Shown: piece by piece, positions 25,782 to 34,822 of the stretch
How positions within the stretch are numbered: position 1 is the stretch's first letter
How the letters are laid out: each line of letters begins with the position of its first letter
Assembly (NCBI GenBank): GCA_945860355.1
Contig: CAMARB010000006.1
Span: 1 to 53,557 of the forward strand
Reading direction: 5' to 3'
Length of the DNA stretch: 53,557 nucleotides
Source of the DNA: Chthoniobacter flavus
GTDB taxonomy: Bacteria; Verrucomicrobiota; Verrucomicrobiia; Chthoniobacterales; Chthoniobacteraceae
Made by a program: the position numbers and the translations under genes
The notes under the pieces: generated by a model
Databases searched by the model: none
Seen by the model: the letters and a program-made list of their open reading frames with translations, nothing else
Told to the model about the DNA's origin: nothing

Positions 25782-26903
25782 ATGAAACTTCTCCTGGCAC
25801 ACGCAGTCTGCGCAACGACCCTGGCCGTTTGCGCGGCGGACAGCCTCGGGCAAGCCGCAAAAAAGCCCGCCGCCAATGTCCCCGCCCAGGCGGAACCGGC
25901 GCCGCGCAACTCGCCGGGCTTACGCGAAACGGTGGACGCCCTCTCGGAAACGGACGCCAGCCAACTCATCCAAATCCTCAAGGAAACCCACGTCTCGGCG
26001 GACAAACTCACCGAGGCCGAACTGACCCGGGCCACCGTGCAGGGTTTGCTTGAGCGCTTCGGAGGGAGCGTTTCGGTGCTTGCGGCGCCCTCGGACGCAA
26101 CACCCGCGCCGGCGAGCCCGTTAAAGAAAGAGTGGGCGCAGGAGGGCGTGCCCTATCTCCGCCTCGGTGAATTGAGCCCGGCCAACCTCACGGCGTTGGA
26201 CGGGGCGCTCGCCAATTTCTCCTCCGGAGGCGCCACGGCGCTGGTGCTCGACTTGCGCGCCACGCCCGCCGGCAGCCAATTTGAGGCGGCCGCCGAAGTC
26301 TGCAAACGGTTCTGCCCCAAGGGCAGGGTGCTCTTTACCCTCAAACGATCCCGGACCCAGGAGGAACGCCTTTTGACCTCCAACGAGGTGCCCCGTTTCC
26401 AAGGGATTCTTGTCGTGCTGGTGGACTCCAACTGCGCCGGGGCCAGCGAAGCCATTGCGGCCACTCTGCGCAGCCACACCAAAGCCATGGTCCTGGGCCA
26501 AAAAACGCAGGGCGAAGCGGCAGAATTTGCGGAGCTTCCGTTGCCCAGCGGCAAACTCCTGCGGGTGCCCGTTGGGCAGGTGGTGCTGCCCGAGGGTTCG
26601 CCGGTGTTCCCCGGCGGCCTCAAGCCCGACCTGACAGTTCCCGTGCCCCAGGCCACCACCGACGCCGTGCTCAAGGCGGCCGACGAAAAAGGAATCAAGG
26701 ATTTGATCACCGAAACCACGCGCCCGCGAATGAACGAGGCGGCTTTGGTGGCCGGCACCAATCCGGAAATCGAGGCCTACCAAGCCAACCAACAGGCGAA
26801 AGCCCAAAAAAACGCGCCTGTGTTGCGCGATGTCCTCCTTCAACGCGCCTTGGATTTGGTGGAAACCCTGCGCGTCTACGAGAAAAAGGACGACCGCAGA
26901 TAA
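25782..26903 (+). CDS. Exported S41 (C-terminal-processing) peptidase-like protein, catalytic residues lost
   Basis: A 373-residue protein with signal peptide (about 1-24) and an S41 fold in residues 120-290: GVPYLRLGELS, ALVLDLRATPAGSQFEAAAEV, FQGILVVLVDSNCAGASEAIAATLRSH and VLPEGSPVFPGGLKPDLTV. In active CtpA/Prc the serine of the SASASE motif and a lysine 25 residues later are catalytic. Here they read G220 (NCAGASE) and E245 (KTQGEAA), so the dyad is absent. The usual PDZ between the N-terminal helices and the core is also missing. It is probably a binding or scaffold protein of the envelope. Encoded 25 bases after purD. Confidence 0.78.
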   Translation: MKLLLAHAVCATTLAVCAADSLGQAAKKPAANVPAQAEPAPRNSPGLRETVDALSETDASQLIQILKETHVSADKLTEAELTRATVQGLLERFGGSVSVLAAPSDATPAPASPLKKEWAQEGVPYLRLGELSPANLTALDGALANFSSGGATALVLDLRATPAGSQFEAAAEVCKRFCPKGRVLFTLKRSRTQEERLLTSNEVPRFQGILVVLVDSNCAGASEAIAATLRSHTKAMVLGQKTQGEAAEFAELPLPSGKLLRVPVGQVVLPEGSPVFPGGLKPDLTVPVPQATTDAVLKAADEKGIKDLITETTRPRMNEAALVAGTNPEIEAYQANQQAKAQKNAPVLRDVLLQRALDLVETLRVYEKKDDRR

Positions 26904-26966
26904 AGGCCCCGGCCCGCGGGGCGAAATGACCGGGAGAAACGCCCCCCGCTTCAATCGTTGGGTTTG

Positions 26967-28280
26967 CTAAAGGGCCTTCGGGGACGGAACGGCCGGTGTC
27001 GATACAGGCGCAGTCGTGCCCCCGGCCGGCGGAGGCATTGGCGGGCCGATGAAATCCGGCGGCAGCTTGGGTTTTGTCAGGTCTTCCCATTTGAAAAGCT
27101 CGCCCTGGTATCCGCCCAATTCTTCCAGCAGCTTTCCACAGCGTTCCCGCCACCGGTCCAGATTGGGGACCCCCCAGGGTTTTTCGTCCGTGCCGGGGAA
27201 CACCAAGTAAGTCACCTTCAGATCGCTCACCGGCCGGTTGCCGGAATTCGCGCGCTTGTTGAGCTCCTTGCACAGCCGCAACGAACCTTCCCCGGTTTTA
27301 TATTTCGGCCCGACATCTCCCACAATCGCCGGATACAGGGTTTTGCCGTAGGCCACCACGCAGTAGTCGCCCACCGACGGCGAAAAGCCGCCTTCGGCTT
27401 TCCCAAACATCGATCCCGGCAACACGATAAACGGGTCCTTCGAGCCGACCAGGTAGCTGTATTTCCTGAGGTCCGAGATCTCCGACTTGAGCCGGGCGAC
27501 CGTTTCCTTGAGTTCCTGGATTCGGGCGGGAGACAGCCCCCCGCTCGTCAACTCGCGCTCAAGTTGACGCACCTTGTCCACGCGCCATTGGGCGAACGAA
27601 TTGGGGATGTCCGTCCGCTTCGACCAGCGGTAACTCGTGAAAGGCTGGAACGTCACCGAGGAGCCGTCCACCTCCGGAACCCGATCGCTGTCGGAGCCGT
27701 CCTCATCCACATCCATGTCCGCCTGCACGAGCAGCGCCCGGCGTTTGCTCTGCGGATGCTGAAGCTCCAGCACGGTCTCCGTGTCGAAAAAGTTGTGGCG
27801 CGAGAGCAACGCGTCCAACCGCTGAAGATTGGAGCGTAGATTCTCGACTTTACGCCGGTAAAGCTCCTCGAAAAACGGCGACACGCGCGCCGTCTCCAGC
27901 ATGCCCGGGAGCGACGGCAGCAGAGACGGCAGATCCGCGTTGAGCCGTTTCAACTCCTCAAGGTCGCGGTGCGGCTTGGGCACTTTGACTTTGACCGACA
28001 ACTCCGCGCTGTAGCTGCCGGGTTCCTCTCGCTCTGAAGTCGCGCTCCCCCCGCGCTCGGTCTCCATGGTGACCTTGTACTGCATCCCGTTGAAAATCCG
28101 GCCGACGTCCATCCGCTTGTTGGGGACGTACGGCGGGGGCGTCGGCGTCGGAGCCGGCGTCGGGGTAGGAGCGGCAGGGACCACCGGCGGGGGGGCGGGT
28201 CGGCAGGCGCTCAGAGCACCGAGCATTCCCAGCGCGGCAGCCACCCTCAAACGCCACAGGTTTCGCGGAGCCACCGGCAC
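26967..28280 (-). CDS. GH75 chitosanase-like lipoprotein
   Basis: A 437-residue protein. The GTG start at 28280 gives MPVAPRNLWRLRVAAALGMLGALSAC, a lipoprotein signal with lipobox LSAC (Cys26); an ATG at codon 19 would destroy the signal. A Pro/Thr linker (about 28-52) follows. The core resembles fungal-type GH75 chitosanase: QADMDVDEDGSDSD (187-199), FIVLPGSMFG and a candidate catalytic pair D322 (IVGDVG) and E331 (TGEGSLRL). A helical, coiled-coil-like insertion (about 232-275) splits the core. It would act on chitosan or related glycans at the outer membrane. Eight bases separate it from the TMEM14-like gene upstream. Confidence 0.75.
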   Translation of the reverse strand: MPVAPRNLWRLRVAAALGMLGALSACRPAPPPVVPAAPTPTPAPTPTPPPYVPNKRMDVGRIFNGMQYKVTMETERGGSATSEREEPGSYSAELSVKVKVPKPHRDLEELKRLNADLPSLLPSLPGMLETARVSPFFEELYRRKVENLRSNLQRLDALLSRHNFFDTETVLELQHPQSKRRALLVQADMDVDEDGSDSDRVPEVDGSSVTFQPFTSYRWSKRTDIPNSFAQWRVDKVRQLERELTSGGLSPARIQELKETVARLKSEISDLRKYSYLVGSKDPFIVLPGSMFGKAEGGFSPSVGDYCVVAYGKTLYPAIVGDVGPKYKTGEGSLRLCKELNKRANSGNRPVSDLKVTYLVFPGTDEKPWGVPNLDRWRERCGKLLEELGGYQGELFKWEDLTKPKLPPDFIGPPMPPPAGGTTAPVSTPAVPSPKAL

Positions 28281-28288
28281 GGAGTGGG

Positions 28289-28591
28289 TTATTTGCGGAA
28301 GAACCCAACGACCGTCAGGACGACTCCGATCACGCCCAGCACCCCCAGAACGCCTGCGGGCCAGATGGCGTAGCCTTTTTTCAAAAAGTCCGGAACGAAC
28401 TTGCCCGCAACCCCCAGAGACCCGACCAAGGCCAGGATCAGCCCCAGATTGGAGCCGGAGAGAGCGCCTCCGGCCACCACCAGCGCCCCCAGCAACCCGC
28501 CCGCGATGAGCGACACCACGCTGCCGGCGATGGCCCCCTGGATTGCGGCGGCGATGGTGATGGCTCCAAACAGGAAGTAAAAGTATTGCAT
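28289..28591 (-). CDS. TMEM14/UPF0136-like small membrane protein
   Basis: A 100-residue very hydrophobic protein with four predicted TM helices, rich in Gly and Ala, starting MQYFYFLFGAITIAAAIQG. The glycine-zipper helices and the LIAGGLLGALVVAGGAL and GYAIWPAGVLGVLGVIGVV segments resemble the TMEM14 (UPF0136) family, whose eukaryotic members are linked to haem and mitochondrial transport. The bacterial role is not known. It is located just upstream of the GH75 gene on the same strand and probably cotranscribed. Confidence 0.75.
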   Translation of the reverse strand: MQYFYFLFGAITIAAAIQGAIAGSVVSLIAGGLLGALVVAGGALSGSNLGLILALVGSLGVAGKFVPDFLKKGYAIWPAGVLGVLGVIGVVLTVVGFFRK

Positions 28592-28662
28592 GGGCTTCCA
28601 ATAAAGCCGGAACGCCCCTCGAACAAGGCAAAGTAAAACGTTCCCGCTCCGGGCCAACCTTC

Positions 28663-29478
28663 TCAGAAAACGGCGCGCCGCCCCCCCTTGGCTCCACGCG
28701 GGAGGAATACCCGCAAAAGCGCCATCGGCACCAGCGCCGCGAGCGCCATCAACCCCCACACCAAAGCCCCGGGAATCACGCGCGCACGGTCGCGCGCCAC
28801 GGCCTCCAGAGCCTCCCGCGTCACCTGCGCCGCAGAGACCTTCAAAAACTCCGGGGTGCGCATCCGGGGATTCTCCGGCCCACCGCGCTCGGCGATTTCA
28901 AAGAACTCCGTGGGGACAGGCCCCGGGCACAACGCGGTCACCGACACGCCCGTGCCGCGGAGTTCCGCGCGCAGCGCCTCGGTGAAACTCGTCACATACG
29001 CCTTGGTGGCGGCGTAAACCGCCATCTTCGGCACCGGCAAAAGACTGGCAATGGAGCTCACATTGAGGACCGCGCCGCGCCCGGACCGGACCAGGTCGGG
29101 AACAAACTCGTGGGTCAACCGGGTGAGCGCCGCGATGTTCACCTCCAGCATCGCCTCCACGCGCGACCAATCGCTGGCCTCAAACAAACCGTGATCCCCG
29201 AGCCCGGCGTTGTTGATCAAAAACGTGATCTGCTCCCCCGTGGCCCGGATCTTCCCGATCACCTCCTGCCTGCCCGCTGGCTCACCCAGATCGCCCGTCA
29301 GACAATGGATCCGCAACCCCTGGCGAGCGCAGCCATCGCGGACTTGGTCGAGCCGTTCCCCGCGACGCGCCACCAGCAGCAGACACTGAGCGTGCGGAGC
29401 GAGTTGCCGGGCCAGTTCGGCGCCGATGCCGGACGACGCTCCGGTGATCAATGCGGTGCAGCCTTTAAAGAGGGTCAT
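28663..29478 (-). CDS. SDR-family NAD(P)-dependent oxidoreductase
   Basis: A 271-residue classical short-chain dehydrogenase. The cofactor loop TGASSGIG is at 11-18, NNAG near 90, and the catalytic Ser ... YxxxK in NVSSIASLLPVPKMAVYAATKAYV. CPGPVPTEFF follows. The C-terminus ends in a hydrophobic helix (about 240-262) and a basic tail, so it may be membrane-associated. It resembles DltE/YqjQ-type SDRs; the substrate is unknown. It is divergent from the cupin gene. Confidence 0.87.
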   Translation of the reverse strand: MTLFKGCTALITGASSGIGAELARQLAPHAQCLLLVARRGERLDQVRDGCARQGLRIHCLTGDLGEPAGRQEVIGKIRATGEQITFLINNAGLGDHGLFEASDWSRVEAMLEVNIAALTRLTHEFVPDLVRSGRGAVLNVSSIASLLPVPKMAVYAATKAYVTSFTEALRAELRGTGVSVTALCPGPVPTEFFEIAERGGPENPRMRTPEFLKVSAAQVTREALEAVARDRARVIPGALVWGLMALAALVPMALLRVFLPRGAKGGRRAVF

Positions 29479-29649
29479 CGGGGCGCAGTCTCCCCGGCGA
29501 GCAGGGCGGAGTCCAGCGGCCTTTGCCCGCGAGCGTTGAGTGATTCCCGATCAGCTCGCTGAGTTTCCGCGCCCCCGTGAAAACACTCTTTTCCCGTCCG
29601 CTCGGAGTTCGAGTTGAAAGAACCCAGGCGCCGTCTCCAGGATACCGCC

Positions 29650-30003
29650 ATGTTCGTGCAAAACCTCGACCACCAACCCCCGTTCACCACCAAGGACGGC
29701 TCCACCATCCGCAGCGTTCTCGACCGCACCAATGCGCCGGTGCGGAACCAAAGCCTCGCCGAGGCCCGGATCGCCGCTGGAAACGCCACCCAGCGCCACT
29801 TCCATCGGATCGCCGAGGAGTTCTACTTTATCCTCGAAGGCTCGGGCCTCATGGAAATTGACGGGACCTCCCAGGAGGTCGGCCCGGGCGACGCCATCCT
29901 CATTCCACCGGGCGCATGGCACACCATCCGAGCCACGCAGAACCTGCGGTTTCTCTGCTGCTGCGCGCCCCCCTATTCCCACGAAGACACTTATTTCGCC
30001 TGA
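29650..30003 (+). CDS. Single-domain cupin protein
   Basis: A 117-residue cupin starting MFVQNLDHQPPF; a TTG 12 codons upstream is an alternative. The two cupin motifs are visible: RHFHRIAEEFYFILEGSGLMEIDG (two His and a Glu as metal ligands) and PGDAILIPPGAWHTI (third His). It is a likely metal-binding sugar-isomerase-like or quercetinase-like beta barrel; the substrate cannot be inferred. The stop lies 10 bases from the convergent ispG end. Confidence 0.85.
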   Translation: MFVQNLDHQPPFTTKDGSTIRSVLDRTNAPVRNQSLAEARIAAGNATQRHFHRIAEEFYFILEGSGLMEIDGTSQEVGPGDAILIPPGAWHTIRATQNLRFLCCCAPPYSHEDTYFA

Positions 30004-30013
30004 GGAGCCCCCC

Positions 30014-31834
30014 TCAAACAGCCGTCTCCTGGAGCACGGCTTGCGTCGGCTCAACCCATTTGCCGTGCTCGCGAATCAGGTCTTTGAGGCGGTCCACGGC
30101 CTCCGCTTCGGGAATGTTGAACTTCACCGGCGTTTTGCCCACGTAAAGATTCACCTTCCCCGGGGCCCCGCCCACGTAGCCAAAGTCGGCGTCCGCCATT
30201 TCCCCGGGCCCGTTGACGATGCAACCCATGATGGCGATTTTGACGCCCTTGAGGTGCGACGTCGCCTCCTTGATCCGCGCCGTGGTCGTTTGCAGGTTAA
30301 ACAACGTCCGCCCGCAGCTCGGACAGGCCACGTAATCGGTCTTGAAGATCCGGCTCCCGGCCGCCTGGAGAATGTTGTAGCTGAGCCGCAACGCCTGGCC
30401 GGGCGCGGGTTCGCCCTGGACGAGCACGGCGTCGCCGATCCCATCGCAGAGCAGCGAGCCGACATGCGTCGAGGCCGCCAGGAGCGTGGAAAGAAAATCG
30501 GGGTCCGCCGACGAAGAAGCCAGCGTGTCCTTGAGCAAAATCGGGTGCCGCGGATCCAGCCGGGTGGCCAGGAGCCGGAACGCCGCGATCACCGGCAGAT
30601 CCAAGCCGTCCCGGACCGTCACGAGCCGGGGCGCCGGGTCGGCGTTGACCCGAGCCAGCTCGGCCGGATCCCGGGGATCCACCGGCACGATCTCGGCGTT
30701 TTCCACGAGGAACTCCGGCTGGTAATCGCCCATCTGCTCCACCTTGTGCGCGATTTTTGCGAAGCCCGATTCGCGAACCGCCACGCGCACGAGTTGATCG
30801 CCGCCCAAACGCAGTTCCCCGCCCGGGACACAGGGGGGAAGGGCCAGCTCCGACGCCGCCCGGCGCGCGTACGAAAAGACGTCCGCGCAATAAGCGCCGC
30901 GCCCCACATCGGCCCCCGGCTCGTGAGGCGCCGCGTTTGCCAAACCGCCGGTCCCGCCGGCCTGGGCCACCAACGCCCGGGCCACCGGAATCTCGTGCAC
31001 GCTGTCCTCGGTGAGAGACACGCGGATCGTGTCGCCGATCCCGTCGGCCAGCAGGCTCCCAATCCCGATCGCGCTCTTGATCCGGGCGTCTTCGCCGTCG
31101 CCGGCCTCGGTCACGCCGAGATGGATCGGATAATTCCAATCCGGCCCCGCCTCGCGCAGGCGCGCCACCAGGAGGCGGTAGGCCGCGATCATCACCTTGG
31201 GGTTGGACGACTTCATCGAGAAAACGAAGTCGTGGTATCCGAGGTCCCGCGCGATCCGCGCGAACTCGAGGGCGCTCTCCACCATGCCCAGCGGGGTGTC
31301 GCCGAAACGGTTGAGGATGCGATCGGAAAGCGAGCCGTGGTTGGTGCCGATGCGCATGGCGACTCCGCGCGTTTTGCAGAGCTCCACCAGGGGGGTGAAC
31401 CGTGCGCGGATCCGGTCCAACTCGGCGGCGTACTGCGCGTCGGTGTATTCGATGACCTTGAACTTCTTGGAATCGGCGTAGTTCCCCGGGTTGATCCGCA
31501 CTTTTTCAACCCATTTGGCGGCTTCGAGTGCGGCCTCGGGTTTGAAATGGATGTCTGCCACGATCGGCACGTTGCAGCCCTGCTGGCGCAACCCCTTCAC
31601 GATGCACTCGAGGTTGGCCGCGTCTTTGACCGTCGGAGCCGTGATGCGGACAATCTCGCAGCCCACAGCCGCCAGCTCGAGCGTCTGCCCGATACAAGCC
31701 GCCGTGTCCATCGTGTCGCAGGTGAGCATCGACTGGACCCGGATGGGAGACTCTCCTCCGAGCGTCACGGAGCCGACCCGGACCAGGCGGGTTGGGCGGC
31801 GGCGGTAATCAAAGGGCGATTCGCAGTAGGTCAT
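30014..31834 (-). CDS. ispG: 4-hydroxy-3-methylbut-2-enyl diphosphate synthase, long form
   Basis: A 606-residue IspG (GcpE). The N-terminal TIM-barrel runs from PIRVQSMLTCDTMDT, and the [4Fe-4S] domain has the Cys set in VACPSCGRTLFNLQ and MGCIVNGPGEMADADFGYVG. Between them lies a roughly 250-residue extra domain, as in plants, Chlamydiae, Bacteroidetes and other long-form enzymes, versus about 370 residues in E. coli. It converts MEcPP to HMBPP in the MEP pathway, taking electrons from a ferredoxin or flavodoxin. It is last in the minus-strand run cdsA-dxr-rseP-ispG, 65 bases after rseP. Confidence 0.96.
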   Translation of the reverse strand: MTYCESPFDYRRRPTRLVRVGSVTLGGESPIRVQSMLTCDTMDTAACIGQTLELAAVGCEIVRITAPTVKDAANLECIVKGLRQQGCNVPIVADIHFKPEAALEAAKWVEKVRINPGNYADSKKFKVIEYTDAQYAAELDRIRARFTPLVELCKTRGVAMRIGTNHGSLSDRILNRFGDTPLGMVESALEFARIARDLGYHDFVFSMKSSNPKVMIAAYRLLVARLREAGPDWNYPIHLGVTEAGDGEDARIKSAIGIGSLLADGIGDTIRVSLTEDSVHEIPVARALVAQAGGTGGLANAAPHEPGADVGRGAYCADVFSYARRAASELALPPCVPGGELRLGGDQLVRVAVRESGFAKIAHKVEQMGDYQPEFLVENAEIVPVDPRDPAELARVNADPAPRLVTVRDGLDLPVIAAFRLLATRLDPRHPILLKDTLASSSADPDFLSTLLAASTHVGSLLCDGIGDAVLVQGEPAPGQALRLSYNILQAAGSRIFKTDYVACPSCGRTLFNLQTTTARIKEATSHLKGVKIAIMGCIVNGPGEMADADFGYVGGAPGKVNLYVGKTPVKFNIPEAEAVDRLKDLIREHGKWVEPTQAVLQETAV

Positions 31835-31899
31835 GGTGGGAAAACATCGTCAATCCGCAGGCCAGCAGGGGGGGCTGTGCGGCCGCGGCTGAGGGAGTC

Positions 31900-33564
31900 T
31901 TATTTGCCTTGTTCCGCAGGAACCGGGGTGGATCGCTGCCGTTTGGGGCCGCTTCCTCCGAACAAGTCCTGCACGTCGAAAAACGCGATGTAGAGCATGA
32001 ACCCGATAATCATCACGGCGCAGCCCGTCTGGATAAACTCCAGGACGCGCACATTAACGGGCCGACGGCGGATCCCCTCGATCAGCGCGAGGGTGATATG
32101 GCCGCCGTCGAGCACCGGAATGGGCAGCAGATTGATCATGGCGAGGTTCACGTTGAGCACGACGCTAAACCAGAAAGCGAGGCGCCAGCCGTCGGCGAAA
32201 TCCATTTGGAAAAAGCGGTAATAGACCTGCATCATCATCACCGGACCGCCCATGTGCTGGAGTTTCACATCGGACTTGCGGGCGGTGATCGCGCCGAGGG
32301 TGTTGAAGATCGACATCACCCCCGCCCGGATTTGTTCGAAGGGCCCGGGATGAACCAGCGTGGTGTGGCCCCGGGGATCAAACAGGATGCCCAGGTCGTC
32401 CTCCCATTGCACCCCGATCATCGGCTTGGTTTCGCCCTCCACCTGCGCCGGCTTGAGCTCCACCTCCGTGGGTTTGCCTCCGCGCTCAATCGCGAGTTTC
32501 ACCGACGTGCCGGCGGAGTTCCGGACCAATTCACTGAGTTTGATGGAGGAAACCACCGGCTGCCCGTTGATCGCCACCACGCGATCCCCCGGCTTGAGAC
32601 CCGCCTCATGAGCCGGCAGGCCTTTGAGCACGTTGTGGATCCGCGCCGCAACCACGCTCAAAGGCGGCAGTTCCACGGATTCCCCGGCGCGCTCCACCGT
32701 GAGACGGATCGGTTGAGCGGGCGCTTTGGCAATGACCTCCATGAAGTCGGACATTCTGTAAATCGCGCGCCCGTTGGCCGCTGTGAGGATGTCCCCGGGT
32801 TTGACCCCGGCTTCTGCGGCGCCCGTCCCGGGCAGCACCTGGCCCGCCACGGGCCGGTCCATGGGCAAAATCGAGATCTGCCGGAGCCCCTTGCGGTTCC
32901 AGACCTTGGTGTCGGGCACCTCGGGGACTGGCTCGAAGGTCTTGAGCACCGGCTTTCCGTCCTCCACGCGCTCCACCTCAATGGGAACGGTTTTTCCCTC
33001 GCTGCGCACAATCCGCCAGGTGATGGCGTCGCTTCCCATCCCGCCGAACCGGGTCACGGGTTGGCCGTCCACCCTGAGGATTTTGTCCCCCGCCCGGAGC
33101 CCGGCCTTCGCGGCGGCGGAGTCCGGCTCGACGAAGCCGATCACGGTGGAGGCTTCCGCCTCGCTGACGGGGCGGCCGACCTGCCAGATCGCGACGGCAA
33201 ACACCGCGGCGAGGAGGAAGCTGAAAAGCGGTCCGGCAAACGCCACGATGATCTTGTCGAGAACCGAGATGGGCGGCAGCTGGCTGCGGTCACTCTCCAC
33301 CTCGCCCTCCATGACCTCCATCGGCGCCAGCTGAGGCAGCGCCACAAACCCGCCCGCCGGGATGGAGCCGAGGCTGTAAACCACGCCGTTGATCTTTTTC
33401 TGCCAGATCGGTTTTCCGAACCAGATCCCGAACTTCTCAATGACCAGTCCTCGCCAGCGAGCCGCCAGGAAATGGCCCAGCTCGTGCACAATGATCATGA
33501 GGTTAAAGAACACCACCACCTCGAGGCAGATGAGGAGGAACTTGAGAAAGGAAAGGAAGGTCAT
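31900..33564 (-). CDS. rseP: Site-2 intramembrane protease RseP
   Basis: A 554-residue polytopic protease. The first TM carries HELGH at 27-31; the second zinc site is in the C-terminal TM with NLLPIPVLDGGH. Two periplasmic PDZ domains lie between (VEPDSAAAKAGLRAGDKI; GTGAAEAGVKPGDIL, plus a third PDZ-like GLPAHEAGLKPGDRV). Such S2P enzymes cleave anti-sigma factors and remnant signal peptides. A link with the ECF/presumed anti-sigma pair at 22 kb is possible but only speculative. It is in the common cdsA-dxr-rseP gene order. Confidence 0.95.
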   Translation of the reverse strand: MTFLSFLKFLLICLEVVVFFNLMIIVHELGHFLAARWRGLVIEKFGIWFGKPIWQKKINGVVYSLGSIPAGGFVALPQLAPMEVMEGEVESDRSQLPPISVLDKIIVAFAGPLFSFLLAAVFAVAIWQVGRPVSEAEASTVIGFVEPDSAAAKAGLRAGDKILRVDGQPVTRFGGMGSDAITWRIVRSEGKTVPIEVERVEDGKPVLKTFEPVPEVPDTKVWNRKGLRQISILPMDRPVAGQVLPGTGAAEAGVKPGDILTAANGRAIYRMSDFMEVIAKAPAQPIRLTVERAGESVELPPLSVVAARIHNVLKGLPAHEAGLKPGDRVVAINGQPVVSSIKLSELVRNSAGTSVKLAIERGGKPTEVELKPAQVEGETKPMIGVQWEDDLGILFDPRGHTTLVHPGPFEQIRAGVMSIFNTLGAITARKSDVKLQHMGGPVMMMQVYYRFFQMDFADGWRLAFWFSVVLNVNLAMINLLPIPVLDGGHITLALIEGIRRRPVNVRVLEFIQTGCAVMIIGFMLYIAFFDVQDLFGGSGPKRQRSTPVPAEQGK

Positions 33565-33657
33565 GATTGGGGAGGAGCCGGGAACCGAGCGTTGAAAAAA
33601 AGCGGCGGAGAGACGGGGAGTTGTTTTCCGAGAAAGCGGCGTTATTCGGGGGGGGTG

Positions 33658-34770
33658 TCAGGAGGGCAACGCGAGGGTTTCCGAGGCGCGCCGGCGCGCC
33701 CATTGATCCGCGTCGAGCAGGGCCTCCAGTCCGGGTTGCGGCGCCCCGACGTGTTCGCGCATGACGCGTTCGACCGTCTGCCAAATGGCGGGGAAAGAGC
33801 AGGCCCGATCCAAAAAAGCCGCCACGGCGACTTCATTGGCGGCGTTGAGCACGGCCGGGAGGGTCCCGCCGGTCTCACCCGCCCAACGCGCCAGGTTTAG
33901 CGCCGGGAAATCCTCCACCCGGGGCGCTTCAAACTCGAGTTTGGAGAGCGCCGCGAAATCCAGCGGGGAGAGGGTGTTTGGCACCCGCTGCGGCCAGGTC
34001 ACGGCATATTGGATGGGGAAACACATGTCCGTGACGGACAACTGCGCGAGCACCGAGCTGTCGATAAATTCCACCATCGAGTGAATGATACTTTGCGGGT
34101 GCACAATCACCTCAACCCGGCACATTTCCACCTCGAAAAGCCAGCGGGCCTCAATCATTTCAAGCCCCTTGTTGAAAAGCGTGGCCGAATCGACGGTGAT
34201 TTTCCGCCCCATCTCCCAAGTCGGATGTTTGAGCGCCTGTTCCGGAGTCACCCCGCTCAGATCCGCCGCCGGCCACCGCCGGAACGGCCCGCCGCTGGCG
34301 GTCAGAATCAGCCGTTTCACGTCGCCCGGGTCACGCCCCTCAAGGCATTGAAAAATCGCGTTGTGCTCGCTGTCCACCGGCAACACCGCGACCCCTTTCC
34401 GGCGGGCGGCGCTCATCACGGCTTCGCCGGCCATCACCAGGATTTCTTTGGACGCCACGGCGATGTCTTTTCCGGCCTCAATCGCCGCAAGCGCGGGCGC
34501 CAAGCCGCCCGTGCCGACGATGGCGATGAGCACCATGTCGGCCTCCGGCAGGGTGGCCAGCTCCAGGAGCCCTTCCGCTCCCCCGTCTCCTCCCGACACG
34601 CAGAGTTTGGCGCGCGGGAACTCCCGTCCGGCGGCCTCGAGCTTTTCCCGGCTGGAATGGGCCGACATGCCGACGACTTCCATGCGTTCGGGGAGATCGC
34701 GCGCGACTTTCAGCGCACTTTGCCCGATCGAGCCTGTGGCTCCTAGGATCACCACCCGGCGTTTTCTCAT
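33658..34770 (-). CDS. dxr: 1-deoxy-D-xylulose-5-phosphate reductoisomerase
   Basis: A 370-residue Dxr with start MRKRRVVILGATGSIGQSALKV at 34770. Visible: the NADPH-binding GATGSIG, ASKEILVMAGEAV, LPVDSEHNAIFQCL, TASGGPFR, and KITVDSATLFNKGLEMIEARWLF with metal and substrate residues. It converts DXP to MEP and is the fosmidomycin target. Length is near the usual 390-400, with a slightly short C-terminus. It is 87 bases upstream of the rseP gap and 52 bases after cdsA. Confidence 0.97.
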   Translation of the reverse strand: MRKRRVVILGATGSIGQSALKVARDLPERMEVVGMSAHSSREKLEAAGREFPRAKLCVSGGDGGAEGLLELATLPEADMVLIAIVGTGGLAPALAAIEAGKDIAVASKEILVMAGEAVMSAARRKGVAVLPVDSEHNAIFQCLEGRDPGDVKRLILTASGGPFRRWPAADLSGVTPEQALKHPTWEMGRKITVDSATLFNKGLEMIEARWLFEVEMCRVEVIVHPQSIIHSMVEFIDSSVLAQLSVTDMCFPIQYAVTWPQRVPNTLSPLDFAALSKLEFEAPRVEDFPALNLARWAGETGGTLPAVLNAANEVAVAAFLDRACSFPAIWQTVERVMREHVGAPQPGLEALLDADQWARRRASETLALPS

Positions 34771-34822
34771 AGGACCCCAGCAAACACTGAATTTTCCACA
34801 AACGGCAACATCGGAGCGCGCC

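Noticed and set aside
29732-33900. Very long plus-strand frames opposite ispG, rseP and dxr
   Set aside because: Shadows of three well-supported minus-strand genes; no family motif in the translated products.
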